Position numbers and translations under genes: made by a program. A stretch of 64,000 nucleotides of DNA from JBOGXF01 sp050694275. GTDB lineage: Bacteria; Actinomycetota; CADDZG01; WHSQ01. Below, piece after piece: positions 1 to 7,958 of this stretch. Position 1 is the first letter of the stretch; each line of letters begins with the position of its first letter. Under the pieces are notes generated by a model. The model worked only from the letters and a program-made list of their open reading frames with translations, was not told the origin of the DNA and ran no database searches. The stretch lies in NCBI GenBank assembly GCA_050694275.1, contig JBOGXF010000053.1, forward strand, positions 10,151 to 74,150, given 5' to 3'.

Positions 1-92
1 AACGCGGCGACTCGCCGCTCGGCGATCCAGGAGGGCTCGCCGAGCCCGTCACTCAGGGCCCGCACGGCTTCCTTGGTCAGCTTGTCGGTCAT
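1..92 (-). CDS. sufD: probable SufD N-terminus (partial, runs off left edge)
   Basis: Only the first 30 codons are visible. The start is the ATG at 92. The peptide begins MTDKLTKEAV and continues through a GEPSW(I)xxRR segment. SufD proteins start with this kind of segment (W-L/I-x3-R-x2-A). SufD is a scaffold subunit of the SufBCD iron-sulfur assembly complex. A full sufB lies 6 kb to the right on the same strand, and this gene shares with it an identical DtxR-type promoter layout, which strengthens the call. A GGAG motif sits 11 nt upstream of the ATG. With so little sequence, another SufB/D-family member is possible. Confidence 0.5.
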   Translation of the reverse strand, partial: MTDKLTKEAVRALSDGLGEPSWIAERRVAA

Positions 93-166
93 GCGAGAGG
101 CTTCTCCTTCGGCCGTCGGCAGGCGGGATCCGGCGCCGGGGCCGATCGCTTGTGAACGCTTTCACG

Positions 167-192
167 ATGTTACCAGTTAGGGTTGCCTAACT
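167..192 (-). promoter_or_regulatory. DtxR-type metal box and -10 element of the sufD promoter
   Basis: Positions 175-192 form an 18-bp palindrome, AGTTAGG-GTTG-CCTAACT, with perfect 7-bp arms, resembling DtxR/IdeR/MntR-family operators. On the minus strand a -10 hexamer TAACAT (172-167) lies 2 nt downstream of the palindrome, so a bound repressor would cover the promoter. The layout is copied exactly in front of sufB (7778-7803). The same site lies just upstream of the rightward EamA promoter and could affect it too. Binding by the regulator at 19289 is inference. Confidence 0.7.
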
Positions 193-225
193 CCACGGTC
201 GCGAGCTGCATTTACCCTGCTCACC

Positions 226-258
226 ATGCATGAACCCGAATTGGGAGGGGGCTCCTGA
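226..258 (+). CDS. possible 10-codon leaderless upstream ORF
   Basis: ATG at 226 opens a 10-codon frame (MHEPELGGGS) ending with TGA at 256-258. A TACCCT hexamer at 213-218 sits 13 nt before the ATG, matching the leaderless pattern seen elsewhere in this window. The frame contains a strong GGAGGGGG, and its stop overlaps a CTG (255-257) in the frame of the downstream transporter. It could therefore be a coupling leader peptide. This rests on pattern only and no homology is expected at this length. Confidence 0.3.
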   Translation: MHEPELGGGS

Positions 259-290
259 AGGGGAGCCTTGCCGGGCTGGTCGCGGTCGCG

Positions 291-1145
291 GTGGCCGCCG
301 CGCTGTGGGCGGTCGCCGCCAACGTCGCGAGCGCTCTGTTCGAAGTCGGCGTCGACCCAATCCACCTCGCTGAGGCGCGGGCGATCGTCGCGGCCGCAGG
401 AATCGTTTTCATTCCCGGAGCTTGGACGCGCTCTCGTGGCGAGACCCCGCTGGGTGCACTTGTGGCTCTTGGTCTCTCGATCGCCCTCGTGAACGCGGCC
501 TACTACCTCGCCATCGACCGGCTGGCCGTCGCCGTCGCCATCGTTCTTCAGTACACGGCGCCCGCCATGGTCGTTGCCTGGACCGCGGTCGCCTCCCGCC
601 GGCGACCCTCCCCCCAGATCCTCGCCACGCTCGGCCTCGCGGTCGCCGGGGTCGTCATGGTCTCCGGACTCGTGACTCAGGGGGTGGGCCGGATAGACGC
701 GTTCGGCGTGCTGATGGGGATCGCGTCGGCGGTTCTCTTCGCGACCTACACCTTGCTCAGCGAGAAGACCTCCGCGACCTACGGTCCGATCGGAGCAATG
801 TCTCGAGCCTTTGTAGTCGCAAGCGTCGCGTGGCTCATCTTCCAGATTCCCAGGGGGTGGCCCCCGGGGCTTCTGGAAGGCACCAACGAATGGGGGGTGC
901 TGTACGTCGGTATCGCCGGAACCCTCGCGCCGTTCTTGCTCTTTGTGTGGGGCATCGGGCGAATCCAGGCCGAGCGTGCCGCGATCGCCGCCACACTCGA
1001 GCCGGTCCTCGCCGGGCTGATCGCGTTTGCTTTCTTGGGACAAAGCCTCACCCCCGCCCAGATCGCAGGGGGCGTGCTGGTCATGGTCGCGGTCGTCGCG
1101 CTGCAGGCGAGAAGGCGCGAGCCATTGATCGCCGCGGAACCTTGA
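291..1145 (+). CDS. EamA/DMT-family transporter
   Basis: This is a polytopic inner-membrane protein of about 284 residues with two tandem EamA-type halves and roughly ten hydrophobic segments. The second half ends with the typical long helix before a basic tail (ARRREP). DMT-family members export or import small metabolites, and the substrate cannot be read from sequence. The GTG at 291 is the first ordinary start. It leaves an N-terminus that begins directly in a helix, so translation may instead begin at a CTG at 255 preceded by GGAGGGGG, which would add a lysine and the usual short N-terminal segment. It ends 18 bp before the convergent sensor kinase, and I see no terminator there. Confidence 0.85.
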   Translation: MAAALWAVAANVASALFEVGVDPIHLAEARAIVAAAGIVFIPGAWTRSRGETPLGALVALGLSIALVNAAYYLAIDRLAVAVAIVLQYTAPAMVVAWTAVASRRRPSPQILATLGLAVAGVVMVSGLVTQGVGRIDAFGVLMGIASAVLFATYTLLSEKTSATYGPIGAMSRAFVVASVAWLIFQIPRGWPPGLLEGTNEWGVLYVGIAGTLAPFLLFVWGIGRIQAERAAIAATLEPVLAGLIAFAFLGQSLTPAQIAGGVLVMVAVVALQARRREPLIAAEP

Positions 1146-1163
1146 GCCCACACTTAGTTCGAG

Positions 1164-3662
1164 TCAGCGAGTCGTGCCAGCGCGAACGTCGTTGCTGTTC
1201 TCATCGTCCCGCGTGGATGCGCTCAGGGGAACCTCGCCCGCAACCGTGGTTCCCCGCTTGGGGTGTGAGTCGATGCTCAGGTCGCCCCCCAGGGAAGCGA
1301 TTCGGTCGGTCATATTCTGGATCCCGTCACCGTGACGGACGGAGGCAGGGTCGAATCCCGGTCCCAGGTCGTCTATCGAGAACCTCAGCCTGTCTTTGTC
1401 GGCCTCGAGCGTGACGGACACCGGCCCGGCACCAGCGTGCTTGACTGCGTTCTGTATCGCCTCGAGGCAGCAGAAATAGACGGCGTTTTCGATCTCCGTC
1501 GGCAATCTGGTCACGACGTTCCCCGTGATGCGCACATCGACGGGACACCTGCGAGCATGGGCCTCGAGGGCGGAGACGAGACCCTTGTCCGACAACACGG
1601 GAGGGAAAATCCCCCGCGCCAGGTCTCGCAGGGTCTGCAAGGCGTCGGTGGTGTCGGTCTGGAGCTCATCCAGCAGACGAGAGGCTTCCGAGGGATCGGT
1701 AAGGGCCCTCTCCTGAGCCAGGCGGAGCTTTATGGAGAGAGCTACGAGCTGCTGTTGTGCCCCGTCGTGAATGTCGCGCTCGAGTCGTCTTCTCTCCGCG
1801 TCCTGGGCGGAGACGATGCGGTGGCGAGACGCCTGCAGGTCTGCGAGTCGCGCCTGCAGCTCTACGGTCAACTGAGCGTTCTTCAGGACGAGTCCGGCCT
1901 GTGACGCGACATCCTGCAGCAACTGCTCTTCGACCGGCGTAAGTTCCTCCCCAGTCCCTGCGACCAGGGTGATCGCACCCAGCAACTCGCCCTGGTGGCG
2001 CACCGGAACGGTCCGATCCGCACCCGCAACGGAGAATTCGTCCCCATTTATCGGCAGGCGATAGTGGGTTTCCGCCTCTTCCGGCCACGAGACCGAACGG
2101 ACCATCTCCGCGTCGACCTTCAGCCAGATGTCGACCCGCGCCGCGCCCGTTGCCTCGCCTACCGTCTGAGCCATCCGCGGGAGCACCTCGTCGACCGCGT
2201 AGGCGTCGCCGACCCGCTTCGAGAACTCGGTCAGGACCTCATAAGGAGTCGCTCTCTTCCCATAGACGAGCCGGTTGACGAGCTGGCGCGCGCGCTCCCG
2301 CAAGGGCTGGAACGCGAGGGCCACGATCGCGGTGAGCAGGATCGACAGCACGAGGTTTCCCCGGCTCCCGACGCCCAGCGCCGTTCCAACGACCACCACC
2401 ACCCCGAGGTAGACGAGGGTTATCAACCCCGCCAGGAGACCGTAGACGAGGGTCCTGTTGATGACGCGGTCGATGTCCCACAGCCGGAATCGGATCAGCC
2501 CGGCGAACAGCGCGACGGGAATGACCGTAAACACCAACCTGAATATCCGGAAGGCGAACCTGGCGCTGTTGTTTCCCGAGAACTCCGCACCGATGAACAA
2601 CGGGTCGGTCGCGGTGTTGTCCTCATAGATAGCGACATTGTGCAGGTCCGCGTCGAAGTTGGTGAAGCGTATCGCATGCTCTCGCCCGGCCACAAGGGTG
2701 ATCCTGTTTTGGTTGAAGTCGTTGTCGCGCGCACTTAGAGCCAGGGGACGGGAGATCTCCTGCGCCTCGGACGAGTTCGGGCCCACGACCTCGACGATGC
2801 CGATCATGTCGTCGGGATGGGGATCGCAGCGGAAGAAGTAGGTCCCCTCCGCCGGCGCGGTGACCTCGTACACGACTTCCTCTTTGCGCTCCTCGGGCCC
2901 CCCGGAGGTCGTAAACAGCGCAAGGGGGACCGCGACGGATAGAGCCAGGGCGAGCGCGCCCAGAAGCACTTTGGACTGCTGACGGCTTTCCGCCGACGCC
3001 GGACGCAAAACGCGCACGAGCTGAGCCGCCAGGCCGGCCACCGCGATGAAGATGCCGAACACGAGCACGAGCCCGAGCGTGTGGTCGTCGGTGGTGATCA
3101 GCGACAGCCCGGTCGCGACGAGGGCGAGGAAGGCAAGAACCGGCACCTGAAGCATCTGAGTGAGCCAGTGGCGGGGGCGCAGCCGTCCTTCCGGGAACAG
3201 GAGCAAAGCGAAGAAGTAGCACAGTCCGGAGATCACGTGCAGCAAGACGTGCCACACGTCCGCTTGCGACAGAAATGAGGCCGGAATCACCTGGAGGGCA
3301 TCGTGTCCCTGCAGATTGAAGGCGACCGAGGTCCCGACCAAGCCGAACGCGAGCAACCGGGCGGTGAGATCGCCCGGCCGGAGCTTGATCAGAAGCAGAC
3401 CGAGCCCCAGATTGAAGACGCTGAAGAGGTAGTCGAGCACGACCTGGCCGACCGGCTGGGCACTGTGGGTCGTGTGGGCGACGTTGAGTGCAACCTGCGC
3501 CGACAGACCGTCGCCTTGCCCCCACCGATGCAGGGCGTCATGGAAAGCGGGCCACTCCGAGGCCACAGCCGGAAGCACCCCCAGCAGCAGCCACAGGCTC
3601 GCAGTTCCGAATGCAAAGATGAAGGCCGCGAGAAAAGCCGCGTCCCGTCGAGAGGATTGCAT
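1164..3662 (-). CDS. membrane sensor histidine kinase with permuted cupredoxin-like domain
   Basis: This 832-residue kinase has several N-terminal membrane segments (about 8-250), an extracytoplasmic insert (about 256-366), more membrane helices around an RLWDIDRVINRT motif, a GAF-like region (about 465-600), a HisKA_3 dimerization/phosphoacceptor segment with H632 in RDIHDG, and a HATPase domain with an N-box and GDGIQNM. The insert carries C279, H282 and M286 in a GTYFFRCDPHPDDM motif, followed by H341 in LHNVAIY. These are the four ligands of a type-1 copper site, but with the cupredoxin C-terminal half before its N-terminal half. The gene is divergent from a NarL-type regulator, its likely partner. 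It has no Shine-Dalgarno, and CACAAT lies 12 nt before the ATG. The signal sensed (copper, redox or other) is unknown. Confidence 0.9.
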   Translation of the reverse strand: MQSSRRDAAFLAAFIFAFGTASLWLLLGVLPAVASEWPAFHDALHRWGQGDGLSAQVALNVAHTTHSAQPVGQVVLDYLFSVFNLGLGLLLIKLRPGDLTARLLAFGLVGTSVAFNLQGHDALQVIPASFLSQADVWHVLLHVISGLCYFFALLLFPEGRLRPRHWLTQMLQVPVLAFLALVATGLSLITTDDHTLGLVLVFGIFIAVAGLAAQLVRVLRPASAESRQQSKVLLGALALALSVAVPLALFTTSGGPEERKEEVVYEVTAPAEGTYFFRCDPHPDDMIGIVEVVGPNSSEAQEISRPLALSARDNDFNQNRITLVAGREHAIRFTNFDADLHNVAIYEDNTATDPLFIGAEFSGNNSARFAFRIFRLVFTVIPVALFAGLIRFRLWDIDRVINRTLVYGLLAGLITLVYLGVVVVVGTALGVGSRGNLVLSILLTAIVALAFQPLRERARQLVNRLVYGKRATPYEVLTEFSKRVGDAYAVDEVLPRMAQTVGEATGAARVDIWLKVDAEMVRSVSWPEEAETHYRLPINGDEFSVAGADRTVPVRHQGELLGAITLVAGTGEELTPVEEQLLQDVASQAGLVLKNAQLTVELQARLADLQASRHRIVSAQDAERRRLERDIHDGAQQQLVALSIKLRLAQERALTDPSEASRLLDELQTDTTDALQTLRDLARGIFPPVLSDKGLVSALEAHARRCPVDVRITGNVVTRLPTEIENAVYFCCLEAIQNAVKHAGAGPVSVTLEADKDRLRFSIDDLGPGFDPASVRHGDGIQNMTDRIASLGGDLSIDSHPKRGTTVAGEVPLSASTRDDENSNDVRAGTTR

Positions 3663-3769
3663 ACAAGAATTGTGTACGAACCCCCACCATCAGGAAAAGG
3701 GGGGTGGCGGCGACTTCCGGTGGTGCCAGCACCACTGCCCATGTCTCCCCGACTCCCTATTCTGAGGGC

Positions 3770-4435
3770 ATGGCCATCAGGGTGGTGCTCGCCGAAGACA
3801 ATCTCCTCGTGCGGGAGGGCGTGGCCGGTCTGCTCGCCATGCACGACGACGTCGACGTCGTGGCCGCATGCGTGGGTCTCGACGACCTGCTCGAGGCGGT
3901 CGAGCGCGAGCGCCCCGATGTCGTGCTCACCGACATCCGCATGCCGCCGACCAACAGCGATGAAGGCATCCGAGCGGCAAGCCAGCTACGTGATTCTTTC
4001 CCCGAGATCGGAGTCGTCGTGTTGAGCCAGCACGACGAGCCCGAATACGCCCTCGCCCTCCTCGAGCAGGGATCCGAGCGCCGCGCCTACCTCCTCAAGG
4101 AGCGCGTGTCGGACCCCGCCCAGTTGGTGGGAGCGATCCGAGCGGTGGCCGAGGGCGGTTCGGTGATCGATCCGAAGGTGGTCGAATCGCTCGTGGACGC
4201 GCGCGCTCGCGCAGACCAATCGCCGCTCGCTTTTCTCACCGCGCGGGAGCGTGAGGTTCTGTCCGAGATGGCGCAGGGCAAGACCAACGCCGGAATCGCT
4301 GAGAGCCTCGTCCTGACCGAACGCGCCATCGAGAAACACATCAACTCGATCTTCTCGAAGCTCCATCTGTCGCACGAGTCGAACGTTCACAAACGGGTCA
4401 AAGCCGTCCTTCTTTTTCTCTCGGAGAATCACTGA
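3770..4435 (+). CDS. NarL/LuxR-family response regulator
   Basis: This 221-residue regulator has a receiver domain at about 1-125 with E9/D10 and phosphoacceptor D55 (VVLTDIRMPP), and a LuxR-type helix-turn-helix at about 150-215 (LTAREREVLSEMAQGKTN...). It is the expected partner of the divergent HisKA_3 kinase, since that kinase class normally pairs with NarL-type regulators. The start at 3770 is preferred over an in-frame upstream start at 3704 because the receiver fold begins there and because TATTCT (3758-3763) lies exactly 12 nt upstream, the leaderless spacing seen repeatedly here. Target genes are unknown, though sodC follows on the same strand. Confidence 0.9.
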   Translation: MAIRVVLAEDNLLVREGVAGLLAMHDDVDVVAACVGLDDLLEAVERERPDVVLTDIRMPPTNSDEGIRAASQLRDSFPEIGVVVLSQHDEPEYALALLEQGSERRAYLLKERVSDPAQLVGAIRAVAEGGSVIDPKVVESLVDARARADQSPLAFLTAREREVLSEMAQGKTNAGIAESLVLTERAIEKHINSIFSKLHLSHESNVHKRVKAVLLFLSENH

Positions 4436-4549
4436 CCCGCCCCACAGTAGTGCTGCCCTCCTGTGATCGTCGTGTCACCACCGTTTTGCCGTCTACCGGG
4501 TCGCGTCACGATGACGACGCAAGGTTTCCCCAGAGAAAGGGAGGACGGT

Positions 4550-5185
4550 ATGAAGCATTGGGTCAAGAAGACCATCGGACCGGTGATTCTCGGCGCGATG
4601 ATCGTCGCGGCGTTCACCACGGGTGGGTCGGCCGGCACCGCTCGGCCTCGGGGTCTGGTGGCGGACATGCAAGACGCCACCGGCGCGTCCGTCGGCAAGA
4701 TTAGGTTCATTCCTAAAGACGACGGAAAAGTGATCGTGAAAGCTCGAGTGAGTGGACTCACGCCCGGCTTCCACGGTTTTCACGTGCACACCGCCGGGGC
4801 CTGTGATCCGGACGCTCAGGACACGGCCGGCGCGACGGTGCCCTTCTTCACCGCCGGCGGTCACTACAACCCGGTGACCACCAACTCTCACGGTTTGCAC
4901 GCGGGAGACATGCCGCCGCTGCTAGTCACGGACGACGGGAGCGCGGTGCTCAGGCTCGCGACCGACCGATTCCGCAACCGCGACCTGCTCGACGAGGACG
5001 GGAGCGCGGTGATCATCCACGCGGGTCCCGACAACCTCGCTCACGTCCCGGCGACGACGCCGGCCGGAGGCGAGCGCTACCACTCGCACGTAGACGACGT
5101 GTTCGGACCCGACACCGCGACCAGGGCGACCGGCGACGCCGGTGCGCGCTTCGCATGCGGGGTGGTAACCAAAGCCCCTCGCTAG
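4550..5185 (+). CDS. sodC: secreted Cu/Zn superoxide dismutase
   Basis: The 211-residue precursor starts at ATG 4550 behind a clear AAGGGAGG ribosome site, with a signal peptide over about residues 1-26. The mature domain has the Cu/Zn SOD signatures: GFHGFHVH, GGHYNP, HGLHAGDMP, SAVIIHAGPD, and the C-terminal GDAGARFACGVV with a cysteine for the structural disulfide. All expected histidine ligands and the zinc-binding aspartate are visible. It dismutates superoxide outside the cytoplasm. An upstream in-frame ATG at 4463 lacks a ribosome site and was rejected. It lies next to a copper-site kinase pair, and a strong hairpin follows the stop. Confidence 0.93.
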   Translation: MKHWVKKTIGPVILGAMIVAAFTTGGSAGTARPRGLVADMQDATGASVGKIRFIPKDDGKVIVKARVSGLTPGFHGFHVHTAGACDPDAQDTAGATVPFFTAGGHYNPVTTNSHGLHAGDMPPLLVTDDGSAVLRLATDRFRNRDLLDEDGSAVIIHAGPDNLAHVPATTPAGGERYHSHVDDVFGPDTATRATGDAGARFACGVVTKAPR

Positions 5186-5201
5186 AAGGCAGCACGTGAT
5201 T

Positions 5202-5230
5202 GGGGGCGCCGGTAGCCCGGCGTCCCCTTT
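5202..5230. terminator. bidirectional terminator between sodC and the oxidase gene
   Basis: GGGGGCGCCGG pairs with CCGGCGTCCCC across a 4-nt loop with one internal mismatch, followed by TTT on the plus strand. It sits between two convergent genes. Confidence 0.75.
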
Positions 5231-5239
5231 CACCCGTGC

Positions 5240-6277
5240 TTAACCGGTGGCGAGGTCGGCGAGGCGGCGGCCGATGAGGGGGGCGAACTTGAACCCGTGT
5301 CCGCTGCACGGCGACCCCACGACGATCGGGCCGTGCCGCTCGAGGATGAAGCGCTCGTCGTCCGTGTTCGTGTAGAGGCAGGTCTCGGCGTGGTGAGGGA
5401 CGGGGTGAGCGTGGGGGAAGCGCTCGGCGACCCACGCCGCCACTCGCTTGATCGACTCCTCGTTCACGGAACCGTCCTCGTCGGGATCGGTCGTCGGCCC
5501 GGCGATGTGCTCCCCCGCCTTGATTCCCTGGCCGGGACTCGGGAGAGCGTAGATGTGTGGCGGGCCCCATTCGACCAGAGTCGGAAGGGTCTCGCCGTCG
5601 TGGGCGAAGAACCCGACGGTCTCGCGCGTCGCCCGGGTGGGAAGGTCGATGCCGACCGGTTCCAGAAGCCCCCGCGCCCATGCTCCGGCGGTGACGACCG
5701 CGACCGGAGCGACGAAGACCTCGTCGCCTGCATGGATCGTCGCCTGCTCGTCGCTCACTTCCAGGCGTTCGACCCGGCGGCGCTCGAGGATCTCGGCCTT
5801 TGCTTTCTGCGCGGAGGCGACGAACGAATTCAGGGCGCGATCGGCGAGACAGATACCGGCGTCAGGGTGATACAAGACGGTCCGGTCGGCAGGTAGAGAT
5901 ACCGCCGGGAACCGCCGGGCCGCGTCGCGTCCTTCGAGCATCTCGAAAGGCGCGCCCTTGTCCTGAAGAGCGCGCGCGTTGGCGTCGATATTCGGGCCGA
6001 CATCGAGGCCCCCCGTGGTGACGATCAGCGCGTCGTCCGCCTCGCGTTCCGCCTCCCGCCACAGATCCAGGGCTTCCATCGCCATCCCGACGTAGAGCGG
6101 GTCGGGATAGGAGAAGCGAAAGATGCGGGCGCGACCGTGGCTCGAACCGCGCGTGTGGCCGAGACCGAATTGCTCCAGCAGCGCGACTTTCTTTCCCGCT
6201 CGGGCGAGTGCGCGCGCGGTCGCCGATCCCATGACTCCCGCACCGACAACGATGACGTCGAACGACCGCACGCTCAC
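5240..6277 (-). CDS. FAD-dependent oxidase, monomeric sarcosine oxidase / N-methyltryptophan oxidase family
   Basis: This 345-residue flavoprotein starts with a dinucleotide-binding GxGxxG motif (VVGAGVMGSATA) and then the family motif SSHGRARIFRFSY. Near the C-terminus GSPCSGHGFKFAP contains the cysteine that holds FAD covalently in sarcosine oxidases. Family members oxidize secondary N-methyl amino acids, releasing an aldehyde and hydrogen peroxide, and the exact substrate is not determinable here. It is somewhat shorter than the usual 370-390 residues. It lies between sufB and sodC without obvious operon linkage, 24 bp downstream of the sufB stop on the same strand, so it may be read through from the suf promoter. 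Confidence 0.85.
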   Translation of the reverse strand: MSVRSFDVIVVGAGVMGSATARALARAGKKVALLEQFGLGHTRGSSHGRARIFRFSYPDPLYVGMAMEALDLWREAEREADDALIVTTGGLDVGPNIDANARALQDKGAPFEMLEGRDAARRFPAVSLPADRTVLYHPDAGICLADRALNSFVASAQKAKAEILERRRVERLEVSDEQATIHAGDEVFVAPVAVVTAGAWARGLLEPVGIDLPTRATRETVGFFAHDGETLPTLVEWGPPHIYALPSPGQGIKAGEHIAGPTTDPDEDGSVNEESIKRVAAWVAERFPHAHPVPHHAETCLYTNTDDERFILERHGPIVVGSPCSGHGFKFAPLIGRRLADLATG

Positions 6278-6301
6278 ACAACAACTCTACGTGCGGATCC
6301 T

Positions 6302-7735
6302 TTAGCCGACCGAGCCCTCCATCTGGAGCTCGACGAGGCGCTGGAGCTCGACCGCGTACTCCATCGGCAGCTCCTTGGTGATCGGCTCGATGAAGCCGCG
6401 CACGATCATCTGCATCGCCTCGGTCTCGGACAGGCCCCGGCTCATCAGGTAGAAGAGCTGCTCGTCGGACACCTTGGAGACGGTCGCCTCATGGCTGACC
6501 GCGGCCGACTCCTCCTCGATCTCCATGTAGGGATAGGTGTCGCTTCGAGACGTCTCGTCGAGGATGAGCGCGTCGCAGATCACGTGGGACTTCGAGTGAT
6601 CGGCCCCCTCCTCGATTCGGACGAGCCCACGGTATCCGGCGCGTCCGCCGTCCTTGCTGATCGACTTCGACGTGATCGCCGAGGACGTGTCCGGGGCGAC
6701 GTGGATGACCTTGCCGCCGGCGTCCTGATGCTGGCCCTCGCCGGCGTAGGCGACCGACAGGACCTCGCCGCGGGCGTGCTTGCCCATGAGGTAGATCGAC
6801 GGGTACTTCATGGTCACCTTCGAGCCCAAGTTGCCGTCGACCCATTCCATGATGGCGCCGTCGTATGCCACCGCTCGCTTGGTCACGAGGTTGTAGACGT
6901 TGTTCGACCAGTTCTGGATCGTCGTGTAGCGACAGCGCGCGTCGTTCTTGACGATGATCTCGACCACCGCGGAGTGGAGCGAGTCGCTCGTGTAGACGGG
7001 GGCCGAGCAACCCTCGACGTAATGCACGTAGCTGCCTTCGTCGACGATGATCAGCGTCCGCTCGAACTGACCCATGTTCTCCTGGTTGATGCGGAAGTAG
7101 GCCTGGAGCGGGATCTCGACCTCGGTGTTGGGCGGCACGTAGATGAATGATCCGCCGGACCACACCGACGTGTTGAGCGCCGAGAACTTGTTGTCTGCCG
7201 GCGGGATGATCGTCCCGAAGTACTGCTTGACGACGTCGGGGTGCTCGCGCAGGGCCGTGTCCATGTCCATGAAGAGGACGCCGCGGGCCTCGAGCTCTTC
7301 CTTGGTCTTGTGGTAGACGACCTCAGACTCGTACTGACTCGAAACGCCCCCGAGATAGTTCTTCTCGGCTTCGGGGATGCCGAGCTTGTCCCACGTCGCC
7401 TTGATGTCCTCGGGCATGTCGTCCCACGACTTCACCTGCTCCATCGGCTTGATGTAGTAGTAGATGTCGTCGAAGTCGATCGTCGAGAGGTCGGCCCCCC
7501 ACGTCGGCAGCGGCTTCCGCAAGAAGATGTCGAGCGACTTGTGGCGGATCTTCCGCATCCAGTCGGGCTCGCCCTTCTTGTCGCTCATCATGTCGATGAC
7601 CGCGTGATTGAGGCCCTTTTCGGGCTTCTCCTTGTAGGCGGTCTTGTCGTGCCAGCCGTATTTGTAGGCGCCCTTCAGCGCCCTTACCTGCTCGTTTTCC
7701 TGCTGGACCTTGAGGTCTTCGGCCTCAGTCGACAC
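6302..7735 (-). CDS. sufB: Fe-S cluster assembly protein SufB
   Basis: The 477-residue product matches full-length SufB: an N-terminal helical region, the beta-helical SufBD core with [35 protein letters not shown] and [14 protein letters not shown], and the conserved C-terminus [15 protein letters not shown] followed by RGFIEPI. SufB is the scaffold where clusters are built with SufC and SufD. It starts with GTG at 7735 behind a GGGGGG stretch. Its promoter carries a DtxR-type palindrome at 7786-7803. sufC and sufD are not adjacent; a probable sufD begins at the left window edge under the same kind of box. Confidence 0.95.
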   Translation of the reverse strand: MSTEAEDLKVQQENEQVRALKGAYKYGWHDKTAYKEKPEKGLNHAVIDMMSDKKGEPDWMRKIRHKSLDIFLRKPLPTWGADLSTIDFDDIYYYIKPMEQVKSWDDMPEDIKATWDKLGIPEAEKNYLGGVSSQYESEVVYHKTKEELEARGVLFMDMDTALREHPDVVKQYFGTIIPPADNKFSALNTSVWSGGSFIYVPPNTEVEIPLQAYFRINQENMGQFERTLIIVDEGSYVHYVEGCSAPVYTSDSLHSAVVEIIVKNDARCRYTTIQNWSNNVYNLVTKRAVAYDGAIMEWVDGNLGSKVTMKYPSIYLMGKHARGEVLSVAYAGEGQHQDAGGKVIHVAPDTSSAITSKSISKDGGRAGYRGLVRIEEGADHSKSHVICDALILDETSRSDTYPYMEIEEESAAVSHEATVSKVSDEQLFYLMSRGLSETEAMQMIVRGFIEPITKELPMEYAVELQRLVELQMEGSVG

Positions 7736-7777
7736 AGGCGACCCCCCTTGGGGCTCGAGGTCTTGCGGTCACCGCCG

Positions 7778-7803
7778 AGTGTAGCAGTTAGGTATGCCTA
7801 ACT
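7778..7803 (-). promoter_or_regulatory. DtxR-type metal box and -10 element of the sufB promoter
   Basis: 7786-7803 is AGTTAGG-TATG-CCTAACT, identical in both arms to the sufD-side box. The -10 hexamer TACACT (7783-7778 on the minus strand) follows after 2 nt. This predicts metal-dependent repression of sufB. Confidence 0.75.
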
Positions 7804-7870
7804 CTACCCTGCGTATTAACGTTTTCCCTGCTCGTAAAGCCTAAACACGTGCCCGGCGCCCATTGTTCCC

Positions 7871-7950
7871 CGGCCTGAGTTGCGAGGTACATGGCGCACA
7901 ATTATCGGCGGTCATGTACCCCGCTTCGCCCGGCCCGAGTTGCGAGGTAC
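7871..7950. repeat. 60-bp-spaced direct repeats with an inverted half-copy
   Basis: CGGCCTGAGTTGCGAGGTAC (7871-7890) and CGGCCCGAGTTGCGAGGTAC (7931-7950) agree at 19 of 20 positions and start exactly 60 bp apart. Between them, GTCATGTACCCCGC (7911-7924) is a near inverted copy of the GCGAGGTACATGGC half. They lie between the stop of the PIG-L gene and the sufB promoter. The function is unknown. Confidence 0.6.
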
Positions 7951-7958
7951 TTGGGTGG

